From Chthoniobacterales bacterium (GTDB lineage: Bacteria; Verrucomicrobiota; Verrucomicrobiia; Chthoniobacterales; UBA10450): 64,000 nucleotides of DNA. The stretch spans positions 1 to 64,000 of the forward strand of contig DATENU010000024.1 in assembly GCA_035274845.1 (NCBI GenBank), given 5' to 3'. Both the position numbers and the translations under genes were made by a program. Shown here one piece after another: positions 36,501 to 43,832 of the stretch. The notes beneath the pieces were generated by a model. That model worked only from the letters and a program-made list of their open reading frames with translations. It ran no database searches and was not told where the DNA came from. How positions within the stretch are numbered: the stretch's first letter is position 1; every line of letters begins with the position of its first letter.

Positions 36501-36805
36501 GCATCGAGCGAACGCCAGATCCAGCTCGTGTCGGAGGAAAGAGCGCCCGGCGCGCTCATGTAAATGCGATTGCCGTTGGAAGGATCCACGCGGATGTCGA
36601 TTTCAAATCCGCTGCCACCGATCCCGGCAATGACGGGATTACCGAACGTCGGGGTCACGGTTGGGGCGGCCACGGCGCTAATTCGAGCGGGCGCGGGCCC
36701 GGCCCAACTGAACATGGCGAGCGATACGCCGGCGAGACAGAGAATGAAGGCTACAAAAACGCGGGGATTGAAAACGCCAGATTCCGAATTGTTTTTCTTT
36801 TGCAT
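33503..36805 (-). CDS. Large secreted sialidase-like protein with Thr/Pro linker and twin C-terminal domains
   Basis: An 1100-residue exported protein. After a signal peptide (FVAFILCLAGVSLAMFSWAG) comes a BNR/exo-sialidase-like beta-propeller region (about 50-560; WRSLDAGKTFKWVP, GRSDDQGVSF, STNQGATWAPP), then a domain to about 740. A linker of VAPTATPTATAT units follows (about 743-825). Two homologous domains of about 120 residues end the protein (826-960, 975-1100), with ARALGPSI/FRSLGPSI, DDRESAI, SYTAIIRG and GIGLxEIYDL motifs. The same twin domains end the SBBP protein at 45139. No enzyme residues were confirmed; a surface or matrix role is likely. Confidence 0.8.
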   Translation of the reverse strand: MQKKNNSESGVFNPRVFVAFILCLAGVSLAMFSWAGPAPARISAVAAPTVTPTFGNPVIAGIGGSGFEIDIRVDPSNGNRIYMSAPGALSSDTSWIWRSLDAGKTFKWVPNGAPLTGKVTTCHGGGDTELGVDSAGHLYFNDLTLANFSTGRSDDQGVSFTCSNTGVPDTAVDRQWYTIDGDPTGAGSIYLANDEIGPGGVMCGNSTGNNVLVMYRSPISGLGPSAGIEFGPANHVSAVGSCDEAIMGNNELSPVPTTLGQPDGLGGFATLPAPVKHIFVIHDNAQLNKILIGRCFPVPFGAPIPNVSDPSGLNCVDLPVADLGANVKTGANFPSMAIDKAGNLYAVWSQAPIDASGMVTGDTVIKYTYSTNQGATWAPPIQIDTSGSPFGVLHTNVFVWPVAGDDGRVDIAWYGTPGQPTHPSAGPDSCGTNCDWSLWMVQTLNGHAASPTFTAPIQASQHFNHRGSMNTLIGGQAGDRTLGDFLQIRLGPQGEARISYSDSNNIDEPLVPHGMFVQQNGGDGLLVASSPVNIPGLAPFNSVTDPTGDAKYEVSGTSSASMPQLDIIGSNMSETIAAPCSAAAPCYKVVMQLSNLSLAPSTTDDPDPDLVWSTQWFVPSTTDPTGGKNFHVYAESLNGAALQCFVGENAIMLLGGGAALTYPGSTQLPAANCTSTLGANGNITIYVPKSMVAEMDPLDNKLHEVTASTMTLQEAANTVPPFGGIGGSFFNLTDVAQGYVFDPSGTPPTPTPTATVAPSVTPTATIPPTATPTATATVPPTATPTATATVAPTATPTVTATIAPTATPTATATPSATPVPTPVDLELLNISGRVVTQPGDKVGIGGFIVKGTGFKRFIARALGPSIQINGQPVPGTLQDPILELHDSNGATITNDNWRSTQQAEIQASGLAPTDDRESAIIRTVPAGSYTAIIRGVGGQSGIGLIEIYDLGQVGSVEHENKGPEGPEGFTTELGNLSVRADVQTGDNVLIDGIILRGGNPKRVLFRSLGPSISVGGVPVPGTLQNPVLELRDGNGALLQTNDDWRSATNASEIQTTGLAPPDDREPAILLTLTAGNYTTIVRGVNGTTGIGLSEAYKLDN

Positions 36806-37123
36806 ACCTGTTTTTTCTCTGGATGCCAGGGCCGGGACTCCCTGAGTTATTGGGTCATGAGTTCGAAATCACGACCCCCGCGAGCGAGGGCACGCGACGT
36901 GAACGCTTTCTGTTCGCTTTTCGCAAATCCAATGGCGGTCAGAATGACGAAAATGTAATCTCCCGAGCTTAGGCGTCGGGGGGAACCGGAGGTTCGTGAC
37001 GGAAAACAGCACAATATTTCTGGCAATCCCCCCGCCAATCGTCTTCTTTCCCGGGATGTCAGCTATTTACTCAGGAGACCCGCTCCATTCCCGGGCAATC
37101 GACCCGCATCCAGGCCTGCTCTC
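36806..37123. other. Divergent intergenic region without a gene
   Basis: This 318-base stretch separates the large secreted protein (minus) from the DsbA-like gene (plus) and should hold both promoters. A small minus-strand frame at 36847-37038 lacks coding features. I could not identify a riboswitch or clear repeat. Confidence 0.6.
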
Positions 37124-37777
37124 ATGAAACGCGCTCTGCCTTTCATCATTGTCGGGGCGGTGCTGTTTATTTTGTGCGGGTCGCTGGTCATGCTCTACCG
37201 GGCAAAACGGCTGCCGACTCCCACGGCAGCAACAGGCGAAGAAAACCTGGCCGGATTGCATGTGCGCGGCGAAGCCAGGGCGCCGGTCACGTTGGAGGAG
37301 TTCGGCGACTTCCAATGCCCGCCCTGCGGCAGGGTAGCCAAGGATTTGAAAGAAATTGAAAAAGACTACGGCTCTCGTCTGCGCGTGATCTTTCACCAGT
37401 TTCCTCTCGACATGCACGCCCATGCCCGCGAGGCGGCTTTCGCCTCGGAAGCGGCGGACCGGCAGCACCGCTTCTGGGAAATGCACGACATGCTCTACCA
37501 GGAGCAGGAGACTTGGAGCAAAGCGGCGGATGTCCCCGCTCTCTTCAGGGAGTACGCCGGGAAGATTGGGCTCGATCTGGAGCGATTTGAGAAAGACATA
37601 AAGGACCCGGAGGTGGCGGCGAAAGTCGATGCCGATCAAAAGGTCGGGCTGGCTCGCGGAGTGGCGAGCACGCCGACCCTGTTCATAAACAAGACCCTCG
37701 TGCCAGCCACTTCGCTGAATTCCACCGCTGTCCGTCAAGCCATCGACGAAGCGCTCAAAGAGAAACCCAAACCCTGA
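37124..37777 (+). CDS. DsbA-like thiol-disulfide oxidoreductase
   Basis: A 217-residue membrane-tethered thioredoxin-fold protein: N-terminal helix (PFIIVGAVLFILCGSLVMLY), short Pro/Thr linker, then the DsbA-like domain (PF13462 type) with active site C65-P-P-C68 in EEFGDFQCPPC, the PLDMHAHAREAAFASEAA helix and the cis-Pro loop STPTLFIN. It introduces disulfides in exported proteins. It is followed after 7 bases by a VKOR gene that would re-oxidise it, making a complete DsbA-VKOR pathway. Confidence 0.9.
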   Translation: MKRALPFIIVGAVLFILCGSLVMLYRAKRLPTPTAATGEENLAGLHVRGEARAPVTLEEFGDFQCPPCGRVAKDLKEIEKDYGSRLRVIFHQFPLDMHAHAREAAFASEAADRQHRFWEMHDMLYQEQETWSKAADVPALFREYAGKIGLDLERFEKDIKDPEVAAKVDADQKVGLARGVASTPTLFINKTLVPATSLNSTAVRQAIDEALKEKPKP

Positions 37778-37784
37778 CCTGCTG

Positions 37785-38255
37785 GTGAAACAAAAGCGAC
37801 AAAACCCAAAGGCAGAGCCTGGCTCACGGGTCCGAACCATTCTCTACAGCATCGCCGCGTTCTGCTGTCTGGCGGGGCTGGCGGATGCGGCTTATTTGAC
37901 GGTGCTGGCGTTGACCGGGGAAACCGCCGCTTGCGGAGGACAGACAGGCTGCTTCGAAGTCCTGGGGAGCGCCTACGCCCGGGTGGGTGGGATCCCCGTC
38001 GCCGCGGTTGGCGTCCTGGGTTATTTCACCGCTTTTACCTTCGCGACGTTTGCTGCGTTTAATTATGTCCGCGCCCGGACGTTCTTCGCCCTGACTGTTT
38101 GTTTGATGTTCGCGGCGACGTTGTGGCTGCTCTACGTGCAGGCCTTCCTTTTGCACGCCTTCTGCCGCTACTGCCTGTTTTCCGCCGCTCTCAGCTTCCT
38201 GCTCATGGGCCTTGTCGTCGCGAGTCCTTTGCCAGGCAGCCGGGCCGCAGAATAA
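37785..38255 (+). CDS. Vitamin K epoxide reductase (VKOR) family protein
   Basis: A 156-residue four-helix membrane protein that re-oxidises DsbA by passing electrons to quinone. The active-site pair is C127-RY-C130 and the shuttle cysteines are C50 and C56 in the loop after helix 1; the conserved Ser62 (GSAYARVGGIPVA) is also present. The start is GTG 37785. Quinone dependence fits the menaquinone gene at 11-748. It partners with the DsbA-like protein encoded immediately upstream. Confidence 0.92.
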   Translation: MKQKRQNPKAEPGSRVRTILYSIAAFCCLAGLADAAYLTVLALTGETAACGGQTGCFEVLGSAYARVGGIPVAAVGVLGYFTAFTFATFAAFNYVRARTFFALTVCLMFAATLWLLYVQAFLLHAFCRYCLFSAALSFLLMGLVVASPLPGSRAAE

Positions 38256-38274
38256 TCCCGGACCAACGTCGACG

Positions 38275-39156
38275 ATGGAATTAACGAGCTACCTGAGCGC
38301 TCGCCAGAAAGAGGTGGACCGCGCGCTGGATCGTTTTCTGCCAAAGGCATCGGTTGCTCCCGCCACGATCCACAAGGCGATGCGTTACAGCTTGTTCGCC
38401 GGCGGAAAACGCCTGCGACCGGTTCTCTGCCTGGCCGCGACCGATGCTTGCGGCGGCCCGACCAGCGCTGCCCTTCCCCTGGCCTGCGCTCTGGAATGCA
38501 TCCACACCTATTCGCTGATCCATGACGATCTTCCCAGCATGGACAATGACGACCTGCGCCGGGGCCGCGCGACCTGCCACAAAGTTTTCGGCGATGGGAT
38601 TGCCATTCTGGCGGGAGACGCCCTGCTCACGATCGCGTTCGAGATCGCGGCGAAGGCCAAGGAAACGAAGCGTTACGATCTCCGCCAGATCTTCCAGGAA
38701 ATTGCGACCGCGGCCGGCAGCCAGAAACTGATCGCCGGCCAGGTAGCCGATCTCGAAGGCGAAGGCCGCCGGATCAACCGCGCCCAGTTGCGTTACATCC
38801 ACGAAAACAAGACGGCGGCGCTGTTGACCTGTTCGGTGCGCCTGGGAGCGATGGCCGCGAACGCCCGCGCCAGCGAGCTGGCGGCGATCACTGCTTTCGG
38901 CCGAGCCCTCGGACTGGCTTTCCAGGTCATAGACGACATCCTCGATGTGACCCAAACCTCCGAAAAGCTCGGCAAGAGCGCCGGAAAGGATGTCGCGGCA
39001 AAAAAGGCGACCTATCCGGCTGTGATTGGTTTGGAAAAATCGCGAGCCGAAGCGCGTCGTTTGACGGCGAAAGCGCACGGCGCGCTCGAATCACTTGGAA
39101 AAAAGGCCGGCGTGCTGCGCGCCCTCGCGGATTACCTGCTCGCGCGCGAGTATTGA
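38275..39156 (+). CDS. ispA: Polyprenyl (farnesyl/geranylgeranyl) diphosphate synthase
   Basis: A 293-residue trans-isoprenyl diphosphate synthase. The first Asp-rich motif D84DLPSMD90 followed by NDDLRRGRAT, the second Asp-rich motif VIDDILDVT, the GGKRLRP segment and the AGQVADL block are intact. It makes the prenyl chain used for quinones and cell-wall carriers. Two bulky residues before the first motif (TYSLIHDD) suggest a short product (C15-C20), but chain length is uncertain. ATG 38275 was chosen; the frame is open further upstream into the VKOR gene. Confidence 0.9.
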   Translation: MELTSYLSARQKEVDRALDRFLPKASVAPATIHKAMRYSLFAGGKRLRPVLCLAATDACGGPTSAALPLACALECIHTYSLIHDDLPSMDNDDLRRGRATCHKVFGDGIAILAGDALLTIAFEIAAKAKETKRYDLRQIFQEIATAAGSQKLIAGQVADLEGEGRRINRAQLRYIHENKTAALLTCSVRLGAMAANARASELAAITAFGRALGLAFQVIDDILDVTQTSEKLGKSAGKDVAAKKATYPAVIGLEKSRAEARRLTAKAHGALESLGKKAGVLRALADYLLAREY

Positions 39157-39179
39157 TTGTAGGAACGCACCACGATCGC

Positions 39180-40232
39180 TCAAACTAACGCCAGATTCGG
39201 GTCGATTTCCTGGGTCACCGGCGAGCTCAAACCGACGCGAAATCGCAACGACGCGGCGAACCCGATCATGGCGGCGTTATCCGTGCAAAGCAGCGGCGCG
39301 GCGGTGAGCAGCCGTAATCCCGCCTCGTTGCATGCTTCGGTCATCGCGGTCCGCAATGCCTGATTACAGCTCACTCCGCCGCTCATCGTGACCAGATTGG
39401 CTCCGCAAATCCCGGCGGCCCGCAGCGTCTTTTTCACGAGCACGTCGATCGCGGCCTGCTGAAAGGAGGCGCAAAAATCCGCCACCAGTCCGGCATCCCG
39501 GCTGTCTGATTCAAAATCCGCGAGCCGATAGCGCACGGCGGTTTTCAAACCGCTAAAGCTGAAGTTGTGATCGGCCGAGTCCAGCATGCTCCGGGGAAAA
39601 TCAAAACGCGCGGGATTCCCGGAAATGGCGCGGCGCTCGATCTCCGGACCGCCCGGGTATCCGAGTCCAAGAAGCTTCGCCACCTTGTCAAAAGCCTCGC
39701 CTGCGGCGTCATCAACGGTCCGGCCGAGAAGCCGGTACTGGCCAACGCCCAGGACCTCCACCAGCAACGTATGCCCGCCACTGACGACGAGGGAGACATT
39801 TGGCTGAACCTCGAAGTCGCTCGTAAAAAAAGGCGACAGCAAATGACCTTCGAGATGATTGATTGCGAGGTAGGGCCGCCCGGCGCCGAGCGCGAGCCCC
39901 TTGGCAACCGACGCACCGATCATCAACGAGCTGGCAAGGCCCGGTCCGGAGGTGGCCGCGAAGCAATCCACTTCTTCCGGCGCAACCTGGGCGAACTCCA
40001 ATGCTTTGGCCAACAAACGCGGGGCGTGGAGAAGATGATTGCGCGACGCCACTTCCGGCACCACGCCGCCATAAGTTTCGTGCTCGGTCTGCGACGAGAC
40101 CTCGCTCGCCAGCAGCTCAGTCCCGCGCAGGATGGCGACGGCCGTTTCGTCGCAGGATGTCTCGATGGCGAGGATGGTCCTGGCGGATGGTGAATCGTGA
40201 CTGGTGACTGGTGAATTGTGCACACCATTCAC
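39180..40232 (-). CDS. tsaD: tRNA N6-adenosine threonylcarbamoyltransferase
   Basis: Catalyses the last step of t6A synthesis at A37 of ANN-decoding tRNAs with TsaB and TsaE. Motifs ILAIETSCDETA, GGVVPEVASRNHL (metal ligands), AINHLEGH, SLVVSGGHT and SGGVSCNQALR are present. Length is 350 residues. The ATG 40232 and the first 15 or so codons (NGVHNSPVTSHDSPSA) come from a GGTGAAT-type hairpin repeat; conserved sequence begins at about residue 18. No other ATG lies closer, so a repeat-derived N-terminus is likely real. Confidence 0.95.
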   Translation of the reverse strand: MNGVHNSPVTSHDSPSARTILAIETSCDETAVAILRGTELLASEVSSQTEHETYGGVVPEVASRNHLLHAPRLLAKALEFAQVAPEEVDCFAATSGPGLASSLMIGASVAKGLALGAGRPYLAINHLEGHLLSPFFTSDFEVQPNVSLVVSGGHTLLVEVLGVGQYRLLGRTVDDAAGEAFDKVAKLLGLGYPGGPEIERRAISGNPARFDFPRSMLDSADHNFSFSGLKTAVRYRLADFESDSRDAGLVADFCASFQQAAIDVLVKKTLRAAGICGANLVTMSGGVSCNQALRTAMTEACNEAGLRLLTAAPLLCTDNAAMIGFAASLRFRVGLSSPVTQEIDPNLALV

Positions 40233-40252
40233 TGATCACAGATCAGCATTCA
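40190..40252. repeat. GGTGAMT word hairpin spanning the tsaD start and S41 protease stop
   Basis: The arm 40190-40220 (GTGAATCGTGACTGGTGACT...) pairs with the arm 40221-40252. It is related to the hairpin at 12485-12548. It supplies the TGA of the S41 protease gene (40250-40252) and the initiation codon and N-terminal codons of tsaD. Confidence 0.75.
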
Positions 40253-41551
40253 CTTCTTCACCGGATCGAGCTTCGGCGCGGTTTCCTGCGCATAAACCAT
40301 CACCCCTTTCAGGGCGTCGATCGCGCGCAGCAATTGCGGATCTTTCGTCTTGATCGCGGTTTTCTCTTCCTCGGGCTTAACATTGTCGGCACTCCGCAAT
40401 GCGAAGAGCGCGCGTTCCTGCTCCGCGGTCATCGGCACCCGGATATTCGGGACAACGCCGTTTCCGTGAATGACCTGTTTGCTCGGCGTGTAGTACTTTG
40501 CCGTCGTAAAACGCAGTGCCGAGCCGTCCGGCAGCTGGACCACATTCTGCACCGAACCTTTCCCGAAAGTCGTCTCGCCGACTAAAACAGCCCGCTTCAA
40601 ATCCTTTAATGCCCCGGCCACGATTTCCGAACCGCTCGCGCTCCCTTCGTTGACCAGCACCGCCAGGGGAAAATGCGGGCGTTCTTTCGTGCCGCTCGCG
40701 GTCGAATAATCATGTTGCTGCGAGGCGACCCGGCCCTGGGTCGAAACAACCTTCGTCCCCGGCGGCAGGAACTGCGCGCAGACATCCACCGCCACATTCA
40801 GGAGGCCGCCCGGGTTGTTCCGCAGGTCGAGCACCAGCGCCTGCATCCCCTGTTTTTGCAGTCCATCGAGCGCTTTCGCCAGCTCTTCCGCGGTTGGTTC
40901 ATTGAATTGAATCAGCCGGACGTAACCGATCTTGAACGGACCGCTCAGCTCCGCGTCGAGCAGTTTCGTTCCCTTAACGCTTTGAACCTTTATCTCGGTC
41001 CGCTCGAGCGCGAAATCTTTGATCTCTTTCGTCGAGGGCCGCAAAATCGTCAGCGTCACTTTTTGGCCGGAAGTTCCCCGGAGGAAATTGACTGCGTCCT
41101 GCAAATCCATTTTTTCGGTCGAGTTGCCATTGATCCGGAGGATCTGGTCGCCCGAGAGAATCCCCGCCTTGGCGGCCGGAGTGTCCTCCATCGGCGTGAT
41201 CACGGTCAGGAGCCCGCCTTTCACCGCGACCTCGATGCCGAGGCCGTTGAAGCGGCTCCGGGTATCGTCCTGCATGTCCTTGAAGTCGTTCGGGTCCATG
41301 AACTGGCTATGCGGGTCGAGCGACGCGAGCATGCCCTTCATCGCGGCGTAAATCAGGTCGTGGTAACTGGTCTTCCCGCCGTCCACGTAATCCTGCCGGA
41401 GTAGCTGGACCGCCTTGGCGAAGACCGAAATCTGGGCATAACCGCTGTCGTCATCGCCGCCAGCCGCGTAGGCGTTATAGAACCGGACTCCGAGGAGAAG
41501 GTTGAACACGAGAAGGCAGGCGAAGGTGCTGAGCAGGAGGCGGCGCTTCAT
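40250..41551 (-). CDS. ctpA: C-terminal processing peptidase, S41 family
   Basis: A 433-residue exported serine protease. Signal peptide or anchor (LLLSTFACLLVFNLLLG), a helical N-region, a PDZ domain (about 95-180; GLGIEVAVKGGLLTVITPMEDTPAAKAGI) and the tail-specific protease domain with the catalytic Ser in NEGSASGSEIVAGAL and Lys in FGKGSVQ. It trims C-termini of envelope proteins. The stop TGA comes from a word hairpin, and the gene is followed by tsaD with an 18-base gap between the stop and the tsaD start. Confidence 0.93.
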   Translation of the reverse strand: MKRRLLLSTFACLLVFNLLLGVRFYNAYAAGGDDDSGYAQISVFAKAVQLLRQDYVDGGKTSYHDLIYAAMKGMLASLDPHSQFMDPNDFKDMQDDTRSRFNGLGIEVAVKGGLLTVITPMEDTPAAKAGILSGDQILRINGNSTEKMDLQDAVNFLRGTSGQKVTLTILRPSTKEIKDFALERTEIKVQSVKGTKLLDAELSGPFKIGYVRLIQFNEPTAEELAKALDGLQKQGMQALVLDLRNNPGGLLNVAVDVCAQFLPPGTKVVSTQGRVASQQHDYSTASGTKERPHFPLAVLVNEGSASGSEIVAGALKDLKRAVLVGETTFGKGSVQNVVQLPDGSALRFTTAKYYTPSKQVIHGNGVVPNIRVPMTAEQERALFALRSADNVKPEEEKTAIKTKDPQLLRAIDALKGVMVYAQETAPKLDPVKK

Positions 41552-41737
41552 GGGAATTATCGAATCCGGGAGGACGATGATCGCTCATACGGAAATTTTT
41601 GGCAACGCGCAAAGCGTCGTCTAAGGTGGCCGCAGGTGGAATTCAGTCGTCGCCGCGGCGACCTCGAGGCAAAGTCACGCGGTGAAGCCGCGTTCACTTG
41701 GCCTCGCCCGGCGGAGCGGCCGATCCCACCTCTATCC

Positions 41738-43741
41738 ATGAGACGCTGCTCGTTTATTCTGGCACTGGCCCTGGGCCTGGCACTGTCTTGCGCCCTGGCC
41801 GCCCCCTCACCCTCGCCTTCCCCCAAGCCCACTCCTTCCGCCCCCTTGAAGCCCACCGGGCCGGTTAAGCCTCTGCCGGGAGCCTCGCCGAGCCCGTCCG
41901 AGAAACCGGCGCACACCCCGCGAGCGAAACACAAATCTTCCCCGAGCCCCTCACCCTCTTCCGATTCCGCCTCCCCTTCGCCTTCTCCCACCTCCAAGTC
42001 GTCTCCCACCTCCAAGTCGGCTTCCTCCCAAAGTTCCTCCTCCCTCAAGCCCGACGCGGAGTACGACATTGTCGCGGACGAATACATCAAAGGCCATCTC
42101 GCGGCCCGCCCGCTCCAGGCCACCGCCCTCGGTTTCCACGAATATGACGGCCGCATCAACGAGCATACCCGGCTGGCCATCGACGCCGAGCTGGCGCGCC
42201 TCCGGCGATTCGAAGATCGCCTGACGAAGTTCGACCTGGCCAAACTCAGCCCGCGCACCGCGATCGATCTCCGGCTTCTTCAGACGGCGATCAGGAAAGA
42301 ACTCTTTCTCTGGCAGGACATGGGGATTTACGAGCACAACCCCATGAGTTACGCCCGCGCGATCGACGTTGGCGTTTACATGAAGCGCAAATACGCGCCG
42401 GTCGAGGATCGCGTCCGCAGCATCATCGTCGTCGAAAACCAGGCGTCGAACATCATGATCGCCGCGAAAACGAATCTCGCCGACGTCCTGCCGAAACCGT
42501 ATGTCGAGCTTGCAATCCAGATTGCCCGGGGATCGTCCGAGTTCTTCAAGAAGGGCCTCGTCGAGGGACTGGCGGATTTGAAGGACGAAAACCTCCGCGC
42601 CACCTTTATGCAGTCGAATCGGCGGGCGGCTACCGCGCTGGCCGATTACGCCTCCTGGCTGGAAAAGGAAAAGCTTCCGAAGGCCATCGCCGATTTCGCC
42701 GTTGGCGAGGAAAAGTATCAGCGTTTCCTGGCCGAGAGCGAACTGGTGAATATGCCGCCGGCCAGGATCCTGGAGCTTGCGATGGCGGAATTAGCCCGGG
42801 AACAGGAAGTGTTTTCGGAGGCGGCCAGGAAGATTGACGAAACGAGACCCGCTCCGGTCGTCTTCAAGCAAATCCAAAGCGACCACCCGACGGCGGAAAA
42901 CCTCATTCCCGAGGTCGCCAAACGAATGGACGCGGTGCGGAAGTTTGTGGTCGATCGCAAACTGGTCACCATTCCGTCGCAGGCTTCAGCGCAGGTGAAG
43001 GAGACGCCGCAGGACCGGCGCTCCACCAGTTTTGCTTCGATGGACACGCCCGGGCCGTTCGAAAAAAGGGCGAACGAAGCTTATTATTACGTCACCCCAC
43101 CCGAGCCCGATTGGCCGGACGCCCAAAAGGAGGAATGGCTGACCTCCTTCAATTACTACATGGAGGACCTGCTCGCGATTCATGAAGTTTATCCCGGACA
43201 CTACGTGCAGTTCCTCCACCTGAATGCGTCGAAGGCGACGAAGACAGAGAAGGTTTTCGGAGCCACCTCCTTCATCGAGGGATGGGCGCATTATTGTGAG
43301 AAAATGATCATCGACGAGGGGTTCGGCGTTCCCGGCGGCCCTCATCCGACGGAAGACGAACTCCAGCGCGCCGCGAAGTATCGGATGGTGCAGGCCCAGG
43401 CCGCCATCCTGCGGCTCTGCCGGCTTTGTGTTTCGGTGAAGATGCACACCCAGGGAATGACCGTGGAAGAGGCGACCCGGTTCTTCCGGGAGAACTGTTA
43501 CTACGAGGAAAAACCGGCCCGGGCGGAGGCGATGCGGGGCACTTTCGATCTCAGTTACGGCAGCTACTCACTCGGCAAGCTTCAGATTGTGAAACTCCGC
43601 AACGATTACCAGATCCAGGAAGGCTCAAATTTTTCGCTCAAAAAATTCCACGACGAGATTCTCAACCACGGCCAGCTGCCGATTCGCCTCCTCCGCGAGA
43701 TCATGCTCAAGGACAAGTCGAAGTGGGACGAGGTGCTCTGA
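41738..43741 (+). CDS. DUF885 zinc-peptidase-like exported protein
   Basis: A 667-residue exported protein. The signal peptide (RRCSFILALALGLALSCALA) is followed by a Ser/Pro/Lys-rich linker of about 85 residues and then the DUF885 domain (about 105-667). The metal motif HEVYPGHYVQ (HExxxGH) and the downstream FIEGWAHYCEKM (Glu ligand) mark a gluzincin-like metallopeptidase, related to dipeptidyl carboxypeptidase-type enzymes. The YSLGKLQIVKLR block is also family-typical. ATG 41738 begins the signal peptide; the upstream open frame is unconvincing. The substrate is unknown. Confidence 0.88.
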   Translation: MRRCSFILALALGLALSCALAAPSPSPSPKPTPSAPLKPTGPVKPLPGASPSPSEKPAHTPRAKHKSSPSPSPSSDSASPSPSPTSKSSPTSKSASSQSSSSLKPDAEYDIVADEYIKGHLAARPLQATALGFHEYDGRINEHTRLAIDAELARLRRFEDRLTKFDLAKLSPRTAIDLRLLQTAIRKELFLWQDMGIYEHNPMSYARAIDVGVYMKRKYAPVEDRVRSIIVVENQASNIMIAAKTNLADVLPKPYVELAIQIARGSSEFFKKGLVEGLADLKDENLRATFMQSNRRAATALADYASWLEKEKLPKAIADFAVGEEKYQRFLAESELVNMPPARILELAMAELAREQEVFSEAARKIDETRPAPVVFKQIQSDHPTAENLIPEVAKRMDAVRKFVVDRKLVTIPSQASAQVKETPQDRRSTSFASMDTPGPFEKRANEAYYYVTPPEPDWPDAQKEEWLTSFNYYMEDLLAIHEVYPGHYVQFLHLNASKATKTEKVFGATSFIEGWAHYCEKMIIDEGFGVPGGPHPTEDELQRAAKYRMVQAQAAILRLCRLCVSVKMHTQGMTVEEATRFFRENCYYEEKPARAEAMRGTFDLSYGSYSLGKLQIVKLRNDYQIQEGSNFSLKKFHDEILNHGQLPIRLLREIMLKDKSKWDEVL

Positions 43742-43746
43742 TTTCT

Positions 43747-43832
43747 GTAGCCGTCGCCCTATGGGCGACGCGAGATTGACTTCAGCTGCAATCACCGCCC
43801 CTTTCCGGCGCTTCGCACAGCGAAGCGGCTAC
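43747..43832. repeat. Inverted REP pair between DUF885 and rmuC
   Basis: GTAG (43747-43750) with palindrome CGTCGCCC...GGGCGACG, and opposite CTAC (43829-43832) with palindrome CGCTTCGC...GCGAAGCG. The second head (CTGTAG on the minus strand) supplies the last Leu codon and the stop of rmuC. Confidence 0.85.

Noticed and set aside
34805-36958. 717-residue open frame on the plus strand opposite the sialidase-like protein
   Set aside because: Its composition (Arg/Gly/Val-rich, no domain) is that of an antisense frame in high-GC DNA; the minus-strand gene has a signal peptide and repeats.
36847-37038. 63-residue minus-strand frame upstream of the sialidase-like gene
   Set aside because: No start signal, domain or conserved look; probably leader DNA.
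37060-37100. CTCAGGAGACCCGC resembling the 3' edge of a cobalamin riboswitch upstream of the DsbA-like gene
   Set aside because: The required upstream core (GGGAA, GTGxxAxTC, CGCxxCTGT) is missing, and the gene is not a B12 gene.
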